In this document: positions 1-8,408 of the stretch, one piece after another
Layout: the number at the start of each line of letters is the position of its first letter
Position numbering within the stretch: the first letter of the stretch is position 1
Assembly (NCBI GenBank): GCA_016926765.1
Contig: JAFGNY010000370.1
Coordinates: forward strand, 1 to 17,185
From: Bacteroidales bacterium
GTDB lineage: Bacteria; Bacteroidota; Bacteroidia; Bacteroidales; FEN-979
Direction of reading: 5' to 3'
DNA length: 17,185 nucleotides
Notes under the pieces: model-generated
The model's input: the letters and a program-made list of their open reading frames with translations, nothing else
Databases searched by the model: none
Told to the model about the DNA's origin: nothing
Position numbers and translations under genes: made by a program

Positions 1-1021
1 CAACCCCGAGCTCCGCAGCATAATCCCGGTCGAAGGTTGCAATAGCCTGCATATACGATCGCTGGGCATGTTGCTGTGGCGCCCCCATGGCCGTTAAAGA
101 GGTTAAATGCTGACCCCAGCGCTTGTCGATCCTGAGGTAATAAAACCACCCTCTGGTCCAGGTTTCATCAACCCATCCTTTTCCCTGTTTATACGAACCG
201 GCAAAGGTAACGCCCCATCCTTTTTTCAACTCTCCGGTCGTAATTCCAAGCGAAGTTCTGAAGAAACCATCCGAGCCAACCTCCTGTTTGATCAATCCGC
301 CAAGTTTTGTCTCGATTCCTTTGGTGGTCATATTCATGGTTCCCCCTACGGAAGGAAGAGCCAGCTTTGACGCGCCCAATCCTCTTTGCACCTGAATGTT
401 ACGGGTTACCGCATCCAAACCAAACCAATTGGACCAGTAAACCCAGCCGTTTTCCATGTCGTTAACAGGAATCCCATCGATCATGACGGCCAGGTTCCGT
501 TGGTTAAACCCTCGGATATTGATCCGGGCATCCCCGTCGCCTCCTCCCTGTTGCGTTGCATACACTCCGGGGGTTTTGTTGAGGATCATCGGGATATCGC
601 GGGAGGCTAATTCTTCCTGAAGCTCCTTTGGTTTTACCGTCGAAAAAGCTACGGGAGTTTCACGGGCTACCGCCACATCGCCAACTACTTCCACCTCTGT
701 AAGCATGACAGGCTGTAACGAAAAATCTCTGGTCACCGGGCGGTTCGTTACCTCAACCTGTAACTCCATCGGGATAAATCCAACATAGGAAACCGATAAC
801 AGATAGGTTCCTTTTTCTATGTTAATGGAATAGTTGCCATCCAGGTCGGTAACCACTCCTTTCCCTGTTGCATAGATGACGGAAGCCCCAATCAACGATT
901 CGCCCGATGTGGCATCGGTAACAGATCCGCTGATCGTAAAGTTCTGAGAGAAAAGAGAAGGCGGAAGGATCATCAGTACAAAGACAATCGCTTGGTAAAT
1001 CAGGTTCTTTCTTGTATCCAT
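1..1021 (-). CDS. TonB-dependent outer-membrane receptor, N-terminal part (cut by left edge)
   Basis: The frame is open from an ATG at 1021 to the window edge, giving the first 340 residues; the beta-barrel is missing. Residues 1-26 form a signal peptide (basic start, hydrophobic core, ending LFSQ). Residues 28-105 look like a carboxypeptidase-regulatory-like beta-sandwich (GSVTDATSGESLIGASV, then a TDLDGNYSI strand), common at the start of Bacteroidetes receptors. A plug domain follows at about 120-235, with the hallmarks LNKTPGV (148-153), INIRGF (167-172), MIDGIP (180-185) and VGGTMNMTTKG (225-235). Such receptors import siderophores, cobalamin, glycans or peptides across the outer membrane using TonB energy; the substrate cannot be read from this part. 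The SusC-type signature was not recognised and no SusD partner is visible, but the left flank is absent. The gene lies 37 bp downstream of the T9SS cargo gene on the same strand and may be cotranscribed with it. Confidence 0.93.
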   Translation of the reverse strand, partial: MDTRKNLIYQAIVFVLMILPPSLFSQNFTISGSVTDATSGESLIGASVIYATGKGVVTDLDGNYSINIEKGTYLLSVSYVGFIPMELQVEVTNRPVTRDFSLQPVMLTEVEVVGDVAVARETPVAFSTVKPKELQEELASRDIPMILNKTPGVYATQQGGGDGDARINIRGFNQRNLAVMIDGIPVNDMENGWVYWSNWFGLDAVTRNIQVQRGLGASKLALPSVGGTMNMTTKGIETKLGGLIKQEVGSDGFFRTSLGITTGELKKGWGVTFAGSYKQGKGWVDETWTRGWFYYLRIDKRWGQHLTSLTAMGAPQQHAQRSYMQAIATFDRDYAAELGV

Positions 1022-1058
1022 AACGAGATCATAGCTTGGAGATAATGACTCCCGTTGC

Positions 1059-2072
1059 TTAATGGATCACGACCTTCCCGGTGGTCGTCTGTTGCTTTTT
1101 GTTTTTGGCCTTCAGAATAAATATCCTTCCGGATACAAGCTCTTCCAAATCAACAAAGATCTCTGTTTCACCCGGGTACATCTCCTTACTGAAAACCGGC
1201 TGTCCGAGCAGGTTAAACACCTCGAGAGAGATCAAAGGCTCTGAAGACCGAACAAAAAACTTTCCGTTTACAACCGGATTGGGATAGACCCGGATCGGAA
1301 AATTCTGATTTATTTCTCTAATAGTCAATATCTTACAATCGCATGTATGAGAACCAAGGCTATCGAACGTATTTGCCGGAAGGGAGTCATATTCGGCAAG
1401 CGCATAAAAACTATTCGGAAAACCACCGGTACTGGTACTTCCGTAATTGCTCATGGCAATCCGGTCGATCCCTTTTTTTATGCTCTTTTTTCTAACCAGC
1501 GACTGATCGCGGGTGAGATAATTCCCTTGACCCTGCCAATAGGGGGGGGTATCTGTCCAGGCTCCGCCATCAGGGTTGCCCTGCCAGTTTAACGGGCGAA
1601 CGCCAATCTCCGCAAAGATGTCAATATCAACCCAATTACCTCCAATCTTATGTTGCAACGAAACGGCGTCATCGCCATTCCAGAAAACAACCTTGCATCC
1701 CTGGGTACCGGCTTCATAATCGGCCGGCGCCATATAGGTACCTTTGGCCCGTAATCCGGCCCAGATCATGCTATCCTGACCGGCAAAATTGGTATCCTGG
1801 ATCAGGACCACGGTTTTATAGGCGCCAATGGTTCCAACCAGGGGGAGCACATACTGAATATCCTGATCAGCAATAGTCGAACCGTTCGACCATCGGATCA
1901 GCCGATAATTATCGGTAAAGATGATTTCGTTTTGAGTGGGATTGTAAATCTCCAACGCTTTGTTGTTATACCATCCTTCCACATACTCAGAGATGATCAG
2001 GTCGGCGCAATCCTGAGCATGTACGATACCTGCCAAGAAAATGACCATAAAAAAAGCAGTAAATTTCTTCAT
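1059..2072 (-). CDS. Secreted lamin-tail-domain protein with T9SS sorting domain
   Basis: 337 residues from the ATG at 2072. This start is preferred over an in-frame codon eight residues upstream because it opens directly on a signal peptide (MKKFTAFF...GIVHAQ). Residues about 22-190 resemble a lamin-tail-type beta-sandwich: LIISEYVEG, then NNKALEIYNPT, and WNGDDAVSL (131-139). Bacteroidetes often export such domains alone or fused to endonucleases or esterases. A cysteine motif SHTCDC follows at about 241-246. The last 75 or so residues are a type A T9SS C-terminal domain (VYPNPV at 262-267, FNLLGQPV at 286-293, ending GKVVIH). The protein is therefore predicted to cross the outer membrane through the type IX system and be released or anchored at the surface. 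I see no catalytic domain, so its role is probably adhesive or structural (inference). A run of eight C on the coding strand lies in codons for Thr-Pro-Pro-Tyr near residue 175. Confidence 0.85.
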   Translation of the reverse strand: MKKFTAFFMVIFLAGIVHAQDCADLIISEYVEGWYNNKALEIYNPTQNEIIFTDNYRLIRWSNGSTIADQDIQYVLPLVGTIGAYKTVVLIQDTNFAGQDSMIWAGLRAKGTYMAPADYEAGTQGCKVVFWNGDDAVSLQHKIGGNWVDIDIFAEIGVRPLNWQGNPDGGAWTDTPPYWQGQGNYLTRDQSLVRKKSIKKGIDRIAMSNYGSTSTGGFPNSFYALAEYDSLPANTFDSLGSHTCDCKILTIREINQNFPIRVYPNPVVNGKFFVRSSEPLISLEVFNLLGQPVFSKEMYPGETEIFVDLEELVSGRIFILKAKNKKQQTTTGKVVIH

Positions 2073-2112
2073 GATTTTGGTGTATTGATTGAACAAATTG
2101 AATATCCGTTAA

Positions 2113-2120
2113 CAAAAATA
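2113..2120 (-). promoter_or_regulatory. Candidate -7 promoter element for the T9SS cargo gene
   Basis: The minus strand reads TATTTTTG, a full match to the Bacteroidetes -7 consensus TAnnTTTG, 40 bases before the ATG at 2072. No TTTG or TTG is found at the -33 distance; that stretch is pyrimidine-only on the transcribed strand. The call is therefore weaker than for the promoters with both boxes. Confidence 0.4.
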
Positions 2121-2159
2121 AAAAAACTGAAGGAAGAGAGGGGGAAGGAATACGAAATG

Positions 2160-3461
2160 TTAGTAACTTTCTGAAGGTTTGATCCGGATTTTTACCACCC
2201 GGTTCCCTTCCACCTCCAGAATTTCGAAATCATACCCTTTGAAATGAAAGGTATCCCCCACTTTTGGAATGCTATTCAGTACGTTCATGGCCAATCCTCC
2301 TACTGTTGAAAACTTGCGTGCCTCATCTTCAAAATCATCGTCGTCAAGTTCAGGTAGTTCCAGCATCTCGGCAAATTCCCAGAAATTCATACTACCGTTG
2401 ATGAGGTAACTTCCATCCGGTTCAACCTGATAATCAGGCGGTTCTTTGTCGGTGATATCGGGAAGGTCGCCAAGGATATGTTCTACCAGGTCGTGAAGTG
2501 TGATCAGCCCTTCAACCGATCCATACTCATCTACAACCAACGCGATATGGATCTTTAGTTCACGGAATTTCTCCAATACGTCAGACGCGGGAAGATTTTC
2601 AGGGATGTATAATGGCTCCGAAAGCGCCGGGATCAAATCAATAGCGCCTTCCTGTTTGAGCGAGCGCAACAGGTCTTTCACCACAAGGATCCCTTGCACC
2701 TTGTCAAGAGACCCATCGCACACCGGGTACTTGGAATAACCCATTTCATAGATAAAATCCAGGATCTTCTCTCTCGGGTGATGGCTGTCGATCCAGCGAA
2801 TATCAATCCTGGGGGTCATGATGGAGAAAGCAGTTTTAGCCCCAAACCGGAAAACATCTTTGATGATCTCCGACTCCTGTTTGTCGATGACACCCTGCTC
2901 GGAACTCTGCCTGATCATCAGCTTCAGCTCCTCTTCAGTGATGTGAGGTTCTGATCCGGGTTTCATGCCAAACAACCGAACGATGCCTTTGGTCGACATG
3001 CTTAAGACCCAAACCAGTGGATGCAGCACCGTGGCGACACCCTTCATGGAAGGGGCCAGCACCATGGTAATCAGTTCAGGGTTTTTAAAGGCGATCGATT
3101 TTGGGACTGTTTCTCCGAAAATCAGGGTAAAATAAGTTACAGCGATCACTACGAGCCAGACCGTAAGGGTATGCAACAGGTCAGGATCGATGGGAATACC
3201 CTGAAGATACGGGTAGATCTTATTGGTGATCTCAACCCCTCCATAGGCTCCGGCCAGAATACCAGCCAGGGTGATTCCGATCTGAATGGTAGAAAGAAAC
3301 GTCTCGATGTGCCTGAGCTGATCCAGCGCTATCTTTGCGCCGTTGCTCCCCGACTGTGCTTTTTCTTCCAGCCTTGACTCCCGGGAAGAAACCAGGGCAA
3401 TTTCATACATTGAGAAAATCCCGTTAAGTATGATTAACAAAGCTAAAACAAAAAACTCCAT
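2160..3461 (-). CDS. CNNM/CBS/CorC-type membrane protein (hemolysin C / Mg2+ efflux family)
   Basis: 433 residues from the ATG at 3461. The frame extends upstream to 3503, but that codon lies inside a TAnnTTTG box, and MEFFVLALL is the usual first transmembrane segment of the family, so the inner ATG is chosen. Order of domains: CNNM transmembrane domain at about 1-165 (helices near 1-20, 55-75, 97-115 and 130-155; conserved GETVPKS at 116-122), an acidic linker (TEEELKLMI, 175-183), a CBS pair at about 215-335 (including VVDEYGSVEGLIT at 309-321), and a C-terminal CorC/HlyC-associated domain at about 345-430. Families of this build bind adenine nucleotides in the CBS pair and are linked to Mg2+ or Co2+ export in the inner membrane; the hemolysin name is historical. 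Length is typical. It follows mfd on the same strand after 183 bp and has its own promoter element. The transported ion is not readable from sequence. Confidence 0.9.
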   Translation of the reverse strand: MEFFVLALLIILNGIFSMYEIALVSSRESRLEEKAQSGSNGAKIALDQLRHIETFLSTIQIGITLAGILAGAYGGVEITNKIYPYLQGIPIDPDLLHTLTVWLVVIAVTYFTLIFGETVPKSIAFKNPELITMVLAPSMKGVATVLHPLVWVLSMSTKGIVRLFGMKPGSEPHITEEELKLMIRQSSEQGVIDKQESEIIKDVFRFGAKTAFSIMTPRIDIRWIDSHHPREKILDFIYEMGYSKYPVCDGSLDKVQGILVVKDLLRSLKQEGAIDLIPALSEPLYIPENLPASDVLEKFRELKIHIALVVDEYGSVEGLITLHDLVEHILGDLPDITDKEPPDYQVEPDGSYLINGSMNFWEFAEMLELPELDDDDFEDEARKFSTVGGLAMNVLNSIPKVGDTFHFKGYDFEILEVEGNRVVKIRIKPSESY

Positions 3462-3500
3462 ATAACAGTAAATTTCCTGAAATGGCTCAAAGGAACAGGT

Positions 3501-3508
3501 CAAATTTA
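3501..3508 (-). promoter_or_regulatory. Candidate -7 promoter element for the CNNM gene
   Basis: The minus strand reads TAAATTTG, matching TAnnTTTG, 39 bases before the ATG at 3461. No -33 TTTG is present at the usual 19-bp spacing (a TTTC lies 17 bp upstream). An AGGAAA is present about 12 bases before the ATG. The rest of the mfd-CNNM gap (3509-3644) is A/T-rich and shows no convincing terminator, so read-through from mfd is possible. Confidence 0.45.
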
Positions 3509-3644
3509 TAAATTATCTGACAAACGAAATGATTTTTATGGAAATTTCTTGTTATCCTGAGGGCATGGGTTTGTCTTGTGATGCAAATTCAACCAGTCGA
3601 ATGCGAAAATCAGAATAGATACGATAAATAGGTTCGCCGGAATG

Positions 3645-6600
3645 TCATGGCAGGAACACGGATAGTCGTTCGATGGCAGTCATCACACCTGATACCTCTT
3701 TGAATATCAGCGACAGCCGGTCGTGATCCTGTTTCATTCGGCAAAAGGCGGGATGATCCTTCAGGTAGTCCAAAACGTGGGTAAATTGTGCAGACTGATA
3801 GTACATGGATTCCGGATTAGATGGAAAATATGCAGCTAACCGGTTATTTCGCAGGACCAGTTTTTCAAAGCCGATCGTTTTCGCCAGCCATCTCAGCCGG
3901 ATCGTTTGGATTAACGCTTCTGCCTGTTCGGGAAACGGGCCGAACCGGTCGATTACCCTGGTTTTGAATTGAACCAGTCCCTCTTCTGTTTCAACCGAAT
4001 CGAGCTCTTTATAGAGGCTTAGCCGTTCTGTGAAGTTGGAAATATACTGATCGGGGATCAGTATTTCGAGGTCTGTTTCAATGACACACTCTTTGACAAA
4101 CCGGGTTGGGATCTCTTGCTGAAACACCTTTGAAAACTCCTGTTCCTTAAGTTCTGCGATTGCTTCGTCCAAAATTTTATGATACATCTCAAAGCCGATT
4201 TCCGAGATAAACCCACTCTGCTCAGCTCCCAGAATATTACCTGCTCCCCGGATATCCAAATCCCGCATGGCGATATTAAATCCACTTCCAAGGTCAGAAA
4301 ACTCTTCAATTGCACGCAACCGTTTCCGGGCTTCATCGGTCAGGGTCGACATGGGTGGCGCCAGCAGGTAACAAAAGGCTTTTTTGTTGGAGCGGCCCAC
4401 ACGGCCCCGAAGCTGATGCAAATCACTCAGTCCGTAGTGATGTGCATCGTTGATGATGATTGTGTTCACATTCGGGATATCGAGTCCCGATTCGATAATC
4501 GTGGTTGCAATCAGCACATCGTACTCCCCTTCAATAAAATCGACCATCACCTGTTCCAGTTTCTGGCCCTCCATCTGGCCATGTGCAACCGCAACATGGA
4601 TCGTTGGCAGGATCCGGCTGATCATTCCGGCAATTTCCAGGATGTTCTGCACCCGAGTGTTGACAAAAAAGACCTGACCTCCCCGTGAAATTTCATATTG
4701 GATCGCTTCGCGGATCACCTGTTCATTGAAGGGATGAATCTCTGTTTGTACAGGATACCGGTTTGGTGGCGGAGTGTTGATAATGGAAAGATCCCTTGCC
4801 CCCATCAACGAAAATTGCAGCGTACGGGGAATCGGGGTGGCAGTAAGGGTAAGGGTGTCAACATTGACCTTGACACGTTTCATCTTCTCTTTGGCGCCCA
4901 CCCCGAATTTCTGCTCTTCATCGATGATCAGAAGCCCAAGATCTTTGTACTGAATATCCTGACTCAACAGCCGGTGGGTGCCAATAAGGATATCGAGTGT
5001 GCCGTTTTTTACTTTTTCCAGGATCTCCTGCTGTGCTTTAGCCGTTTTAAACCGGTTGATGTATGCGATATTACAGGGAAATCCCTTTAACCGTTCGGAA
5101 AAGGTTTTATAATGTTGCAAAGCCAGAATGGTTGTTGGAACAAGGATTGCAACCTGTTTGCTCTCTGCAACCATTTTAAAAGCCGCCCTGACCGCTATTT
5201 CTGTTTTACCAAATCCCACATCTCCGCAGATCAGCCGGTCCATGGGGTGTCCCGCTTCCATATCCCTTTTTACATCCTGTGTCGATTTGATCTGGTCGGG
5301 CGTGTCTTCATAAATAAATGATGCCTCCAGTTCGGTTTGCAAATAGGTATCGGGCAGGCAGGCAAATCCTTTGGTAGCTTTACGCCTGGCATACAGCCTG
5401 ATCAACTCCTGGGCAATGTCTTTGACCCGTTTTTTTGTCTTTTGCTTTAATTTATTCCAGGCATCCGATCCGAGTCGGTTCAGGCTGGGAACTGCCCCAT
5501 CTTTGCCAATATATTTTGAGATCCGGTGCAGGGAATGGATGCTGACATAAAGGAGATCATTGTTTTTATAGATCAGCCGGATGGCTTCCTGTTCCTGTCC
5601 GTTATTGATGATCTTTTCCAATCCGTCGAACCTGCCGATCCCATGATCTATATGCGTAACATAATCACCGGGCTTCAGATCGTGAACCTCTTTTAACGTC
5701 AGCGCCTCTTTGCTGGCATATCCATCCCGGAGAAAAAACCGGTGATATCGTTCAAAGATCTGATGGTCAGTGTAAAAAACCATTTTCAGATCCCCGTCCA
5801 CGAACCCTTCATGGAGGGAATAATGGAGGCTCGTATAATCGAAGGGGGGGTGACCGGGATGCTTAGCCAGGAGATCTTCGAAGATAACCGCTAATCGTTC
5901 ATGCTGTTTGGGATTACCCGCTAACAGAATGTTGCGGAATCCGTTGACAGCGTTTTCGCGGAAATTCTGAAGAAGGAGGTCGAAATTCTTATGAAAAGAG
6001 GGTTGTGGTGAGGTATGGAAAACAACCGACGGGGAATCCTGAAAAAAACAGGATGAACCGAACTCCACCAACTTGAACTTACGGATCAGGTTCAAAAACT
6101 CTTTTCCATCCAGAAAAAGGTTATCGTTACCCGGAGAATCCATTGATTCGCAGAAAAAGCGGGCATCTTCTGTCCAGATCACACTGTCGTCAGGCAGGAA
6201 AGAGAGAATCGGGGTATAATCGATCCGTTTTTCCGGATCGATCCGGATATCCGGTATGATGGATATTTCCTGTTTACGATCAATAGAAAGTTGGGTAGAG
6301 GGGTCGAACGACCGGATGGAAGCCACCGTATCCCCAATAAACTCAATCCTGAAGGGATGGTCGTTTGAAAACGAATAGACGTCGATCAATCCTCCACGAA
6401 GGGAAAATTGTCCGGGTTCAATTACAAAATCCGTTCGTTTAAATTCATACTCAAGCAGGAGGTCCAGTACAAAATCGAGCGAAACGGCTTCTCCTTCAAT
6501 GATTCGTAAGGTATTTTTTTCAAAGAAATTCCGGTTGGTCACTTTTTCCGAGATGGCATCGGGGTAGCTGACGATGCAAAAATCCTGATCTCCTTCAAAC

Positions 6601-6959
6601 AACCGGTTGAGTACTTCTGTTCGCAGTAAAAGACCCTGATTGTCCTTTGATCCCGGTTCAAGCCTGCGTTTATACGAGGAAGGAAAAAACAATGCACGCC
6701 TTTTTTCCGGTCTTACATCCCGATCCCCAAATATCTGTTCCAGATCATTCAGAAAGTAGGCAGCAGATTCTTTATCCGGAAGAAGAAAGAGGTGAACCGA
6801 TGGAAAAACGATGCCGGCCGCAGCTCCCACCAGCGCTTTGGAAGAGCCAACCAATCCTTTCAGGTGGATCCGTCGGGCTTCAACAGATCTCAGCAGGCCG
6901 GCAAGGGTATGATTTCTGGGGTCTTCAATAAACAGAGAGAGGATATCAGGCGCCTTCAC
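3645..6959 (-). CDS. mfd: Transcription-repair coupling factor Mfd
   Basis: Mfd is the DNA translocase that removes RNA polymerase stalled at lesions and recruits UvrA for nucleotide-excision repair. About 1104 residues from a GTG at 6959. The frame extends 17 codons further to a TTG at 7010, but that TTG is part of the -33 box and the extra codons span the -7 box, so they would lie upstream of the predicted transcription start. Positions from the GTG start: UvrB-like N-terminal domains about 1-330 (FFPSSY near 91-96, FSLRGGLIDVYSF near 185-197); CarD-like RNA-polymerase-interaction domain about 428-490 (LKPGDYVTHIDHGIGRF); RecG-type helicase with Walker A GDVGFGKT (579-586), IIDEEQKFG (678-686), LTATPIPRT (705-713), and RGRVGRS (851-857); C-terminal TRCF domain from about 970. 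Length is normal and all motifs are intact. An out-of-frame ATG followed at once by TGA overlaps the GTG start. Confidence 0.96.
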   Translation of the reverse strand: MKAPDILSLFIEDPRNHTLAGLLRSVEARRIHLKGLVGSSKALVGAAAGIVFPSVHLFLLPDKESAAYFLNDLEQIFGDRDVRPEKRRALFFPSSYKRRLEPGSKDNQGLLLRTEVLNRLFEGDQDFCIVSYPDAISEKVTNRNFFEKNTLRIIEGEAVSLDFVLDLLLEYEFKRTDFVIEPGQFSLRGGLIDVYSFSNDHPFRIEFIGDTVASIRSFDPSTQLSIDRKQEISIIPDIRIDPEKRIDYTPILSFLPDDSVIWTEDARFFCESMDSPGNDNLFLDGKEFLNLIRKFKLVEFGSSCFFQDSPSVVFHTSPQPSFHKNFDLLLQNFRENAVNGFRNILLAGNPKQHERLAVIFEDLLAKHPGHPPFDYTSLHYSLHEGFVDGDLKMVFYTDHQIFERYHRFFLRDGYASKEALTLKEVHDLKPGDYVTHIDHGIGRFDGLEKIINNGQEQEAIRLIYKNNDLLYVSIHSLHRISKYIGKDGAVPSLNRLGSDAWNKLKQKTKKRVKDIAQELIRLYARRKATKGFACLPDTYLQTELEASFIYEDTPDQIKSTQDVKRDMEAGHPMDRLICGDVGFGKTEIAVRAAFKMVAESKQVAILVPTTILALQHYKTFSERLKGFPCNIAYINRFKTAKAQQEILEKVKNGTLDILIGTHRLLSQDIQYKDLGLLIIDEEQKFGVGAKEKMKRVKVNVDTLTLTATPIPRTLQFSLMGARDLSIINTPPPNRYPVQTEIHPFNEQVIREAIQYEISRGGQVFFVNTRVQNILEIAGMISRILPTIHVAVAHGQMEGQKLEQVMVDFIEGEYDVLIATTIIESGLDIPNVNTIIINDAHHYGLSDLHQLRGRVGRSNKKAFCYLLAPPMSTLTDEARKRLRAIEEFSDLGSGFNIAMRDLDIRGAGNILGAEQSGFISEIGFEMYHKILDEAIAELKEQEFSKVFQQEIPTRFVKECVIETDLEILIPDQYISNFTERLSLYKELDSVETEEGLVQFKTRVIDRFGPFPEQAEALIQTIRLRWLAKTIGFEKLVLRNNRLAAYFPSNPESMYYQSAQFTHVLDYLKDHPAFCRMKQDHDRLSLIFKEVSGVMTAIERLSVFLP

Positions 6960-6980
6960 ATCAAACGATTCAGGGAGGTG

Positions 6981-7011
6981 CAAAAGTACAAAAAGGATAC
7001 GTTTCGTCAAA
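6981..7011 (-). promoter_or_regulatory. mfd promoter (TTTG-N19-TACTTTTG)
   Basis: On the minus strand TTTG (7011-7008) is followed after exactly 19 bases by TACTTTTG (6988-6981), a full match to the Bacteroidetes housekeeping sigma consensus. The predicted start of transcription is near 6976, leaving a leader of about 15 bases before the GTG at 6959. The -33 box lies between the two boxes of the divergent aspartate kinase promoter, so the two promoters share DNA. Confidence 0.75.
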
Positions 7012-7032
7012 CCAACAGATTCACTACTTTTG
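7002..7032 (+). promoter_or_regulatory. Aspartate kinase promoter (TTTC-N19-TACTTTTG)
   Basis: TACTTTTG at 7025-7032 matches the -7 consensus, and TTTC at 7002-7005 sits at the exact 19-bp spacing with one mismatch to TTTG. Only seven bases separate the -7 box from the ATG at 7040, so the predicted transcript starts within a few bases of the start codon. This suggests a leaderless or nearly leaderless mRNA. Confidence 0.65.
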
Positions 7033-7039
7033 TATCCCG

Positions 7040-8332
7040 ATGAACGTAGCAGTTTTTAAATTCGGTGGCGGAACGGTCAACTCGCCGGATGGATACCGGA
7101 ATGTAGCGGAAATACTGAAGTTATATTCCGGCAAATCGATCATGGTTATCCTCTCAGCCATGGGAAAAACAACCAATCTGCTCGAAGGGATGCTCGCTTC
7201 TTACCTGAATGGGGATGCCGTAACCATGGTAGAACAATACCATAGCCTGAAAGATGATCACCTTGCGATAGCCAGTTCTCTTGTTCAGGATACCCAAAAC
7301 CCGGTATTTGCAGAGCTAACCGGTTGGTTTGAGAAATTACGCGCCGCACTTACCACTCCACCCACGAAAAGCTATGATGAGCACTATGACGAGATTGTTG
7401 GTTTCGGTGAATATTTTTCAACCTCCCTGCTTCATCATTACCTGATCCTGAATGGATTCACCAATACCTTGTTTGATGCCCGTAACCTGATCATCACAGA
7501 TACTACCTTCCGGGATGCAGGGGTCAACTGGAGTAAGACACAACTCGCTGTCCAGAAAAAACTTTTTCCATTTTTTCAGGAAACAAAAGGCCGGATCGCA
7601 TTAACCCAGGGATTCCTTGGAAGCGATGGCGCCGGACACGCCACCACTCTTGGCCGGGAAGGATCTGACTATACGGCTGCCATTTTAGCCTATTGCATGC
7701 GCGTTAAAGAGATGACGATCTGGAAGGATGTACCGGGTGTGATGAATGCCGACCCAAAATGGTTTGACAATCCGGAAAAGCTGGAAGAGCTTTCATTTCA
7801 CGAAGCTGTCGAGTTGGCCTATTACGGAGCTTCTGTGATTCATCCCAAAACCATCAAACCACTCGAAAACGCTAACATCCGGCTACAGGTCAGAAGTTTC
7901 TATGATCCCATGGCTCCCGGAACCCGGATCCAGAACCTGACAGAATGGCAAATCTCCACTCCGATTTTCATCAGAAAACAAAACCAGGCCCTGATCTCGG
8001 TCTCTCCCCGCGATTTTTCATTTATTTTAGAAGAGAACCTCCGTCAGATCTTTGAAGTATTGGCACGTCTCCAGGTGAAAGTAAATGTGATGCAAAATTC
8101 GGCTATCAGTTTTTCCATTTGTATTGATCAGGATCCGCTCAAAACCCAGCCCCTGATCACCGAATTGCAGAAAAACTACGAAGTCAGATATAACCTGGGG
8201 CTTGACTTGTATACCATCCGGCATTATACCGGTGAAGCCATCGAACAGATCGTTTCAGACCGGACTGTTTTACTCGAACAAAAGTCGCGGAGTACCATTC
8301 ATCTGGTGGTACAGGAAAAACCATTACCATAA
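7040..8332 (+). CDS. lysC: Aspartate kinase (aspartokinase), monofunctional
   Basis: Phosphorylates L-aspartate with ATP, the first step towards lysine, methionine, threonine and diaminopimelate; cytoplasmic. 430 residues. The amino-acid-kinase domain (1-300) shows KFGGGTV at 7-13 (usual form KFGGTSV), ILSAMGKTTN at 37-46, GFGEYFST at 121-128, TTLGREGSDYTAAILA at 202-217, KDVPGVMNADP at 229-239 and YYGASVIHPK at 261-270. Residues 310-425 hold the regulatory ACT region (LISVSPRDFSF, then KVNVMQNSAISFSICID), which normally carries allosteric feedback inhibition. There is no homoserine dehydrogenase domain, so this is the stand-alone form. The ATG directly follows a strong promoter element and there is no Shine-Dalgarno sequence. 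It is divergent from mfd and convergent with the PFK gene (76-bp gap, 8333-8408, no clear terminator seen). The second half of the ACT region is less conserved than the kinase domain. Confidence 0.93.
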   Translation: MNVAVFKFGGGTVNSPDGYRNVAEILKLYSGKSIMVILSAMGKTTNLLEGMLASYLNGDAVTMVEQYHSLKDDHLAIASSLVQDTQNPVFAELTGWFEKLRAALTTPPTKSYDEHYDEIVGFGEYFSTSLLHHYLILNGFTNTLFDARNLIITDTTFRDAGVNWSKTQLAVQKKLFPFFQETKGRIALTQGFLGSDGAGHATTLGREGSDYTAAILAYCMRVKEMTIWKDVPGVMNADPKWFDNPEKLEELSFHEAVELAYYGASVIHPKTIKPLENANIRLQVRSFYDPMAPGTRIQNLTEWQISTPIFIRKQNQALISVSPRDFSFILEENLRQIFEVLARLQVKVNVMQNSAISFSICIDQDPLKTQPLITELQKNYEVRYNLGLDLYTIRHYTGEAIEQIVSDRTVLLEQKSRSTIHLVVQEKPLP

Positions 8333-8408
8333 ACATTACATTTAGATAATCTGCGTATGTGGGTTTGCCTGCTGTGGCACATTCAATACATCGAAAGATA
8401 CCACTCTG

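Noticed and set aside
1038..1052. GGAG...CTCC inverted repeat in the gap between the T9SS cargo gene and the TonB receptor gene
   Set aside because: The stem is only four base pairs with a seven-base loop and no T-run follows on the minus strand, so it is not a credible terminator or operator.
3509..3644. Possible small gene or RNA between mfd and the CNNM gene
   Set aside because: No open frame with a start element, no strong hairpin and no known RNA motif could be seen in this A/T-rich stretch.
4179..4688. 169-codon open frame on the plus strand inside mfd
   Set aside because: It lies wholly antisense to intact helicase motifs of mfd, its translation resembles no protein family, and no promoter element precedes it.
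5844..5850. Seven-G tract in mfd as a phase-variation site
   Set aside because: Seven bases is short, the gene is a housekeeping repair factor and the run encodes an ordinary Pro-Pro pair.
8333..8408. Possible terminator between the convergent aspartate kinase and PFK genes
   Set aside because: I found only three- to four-base stems and no T-run on either side; the gap shows nothing I can support.
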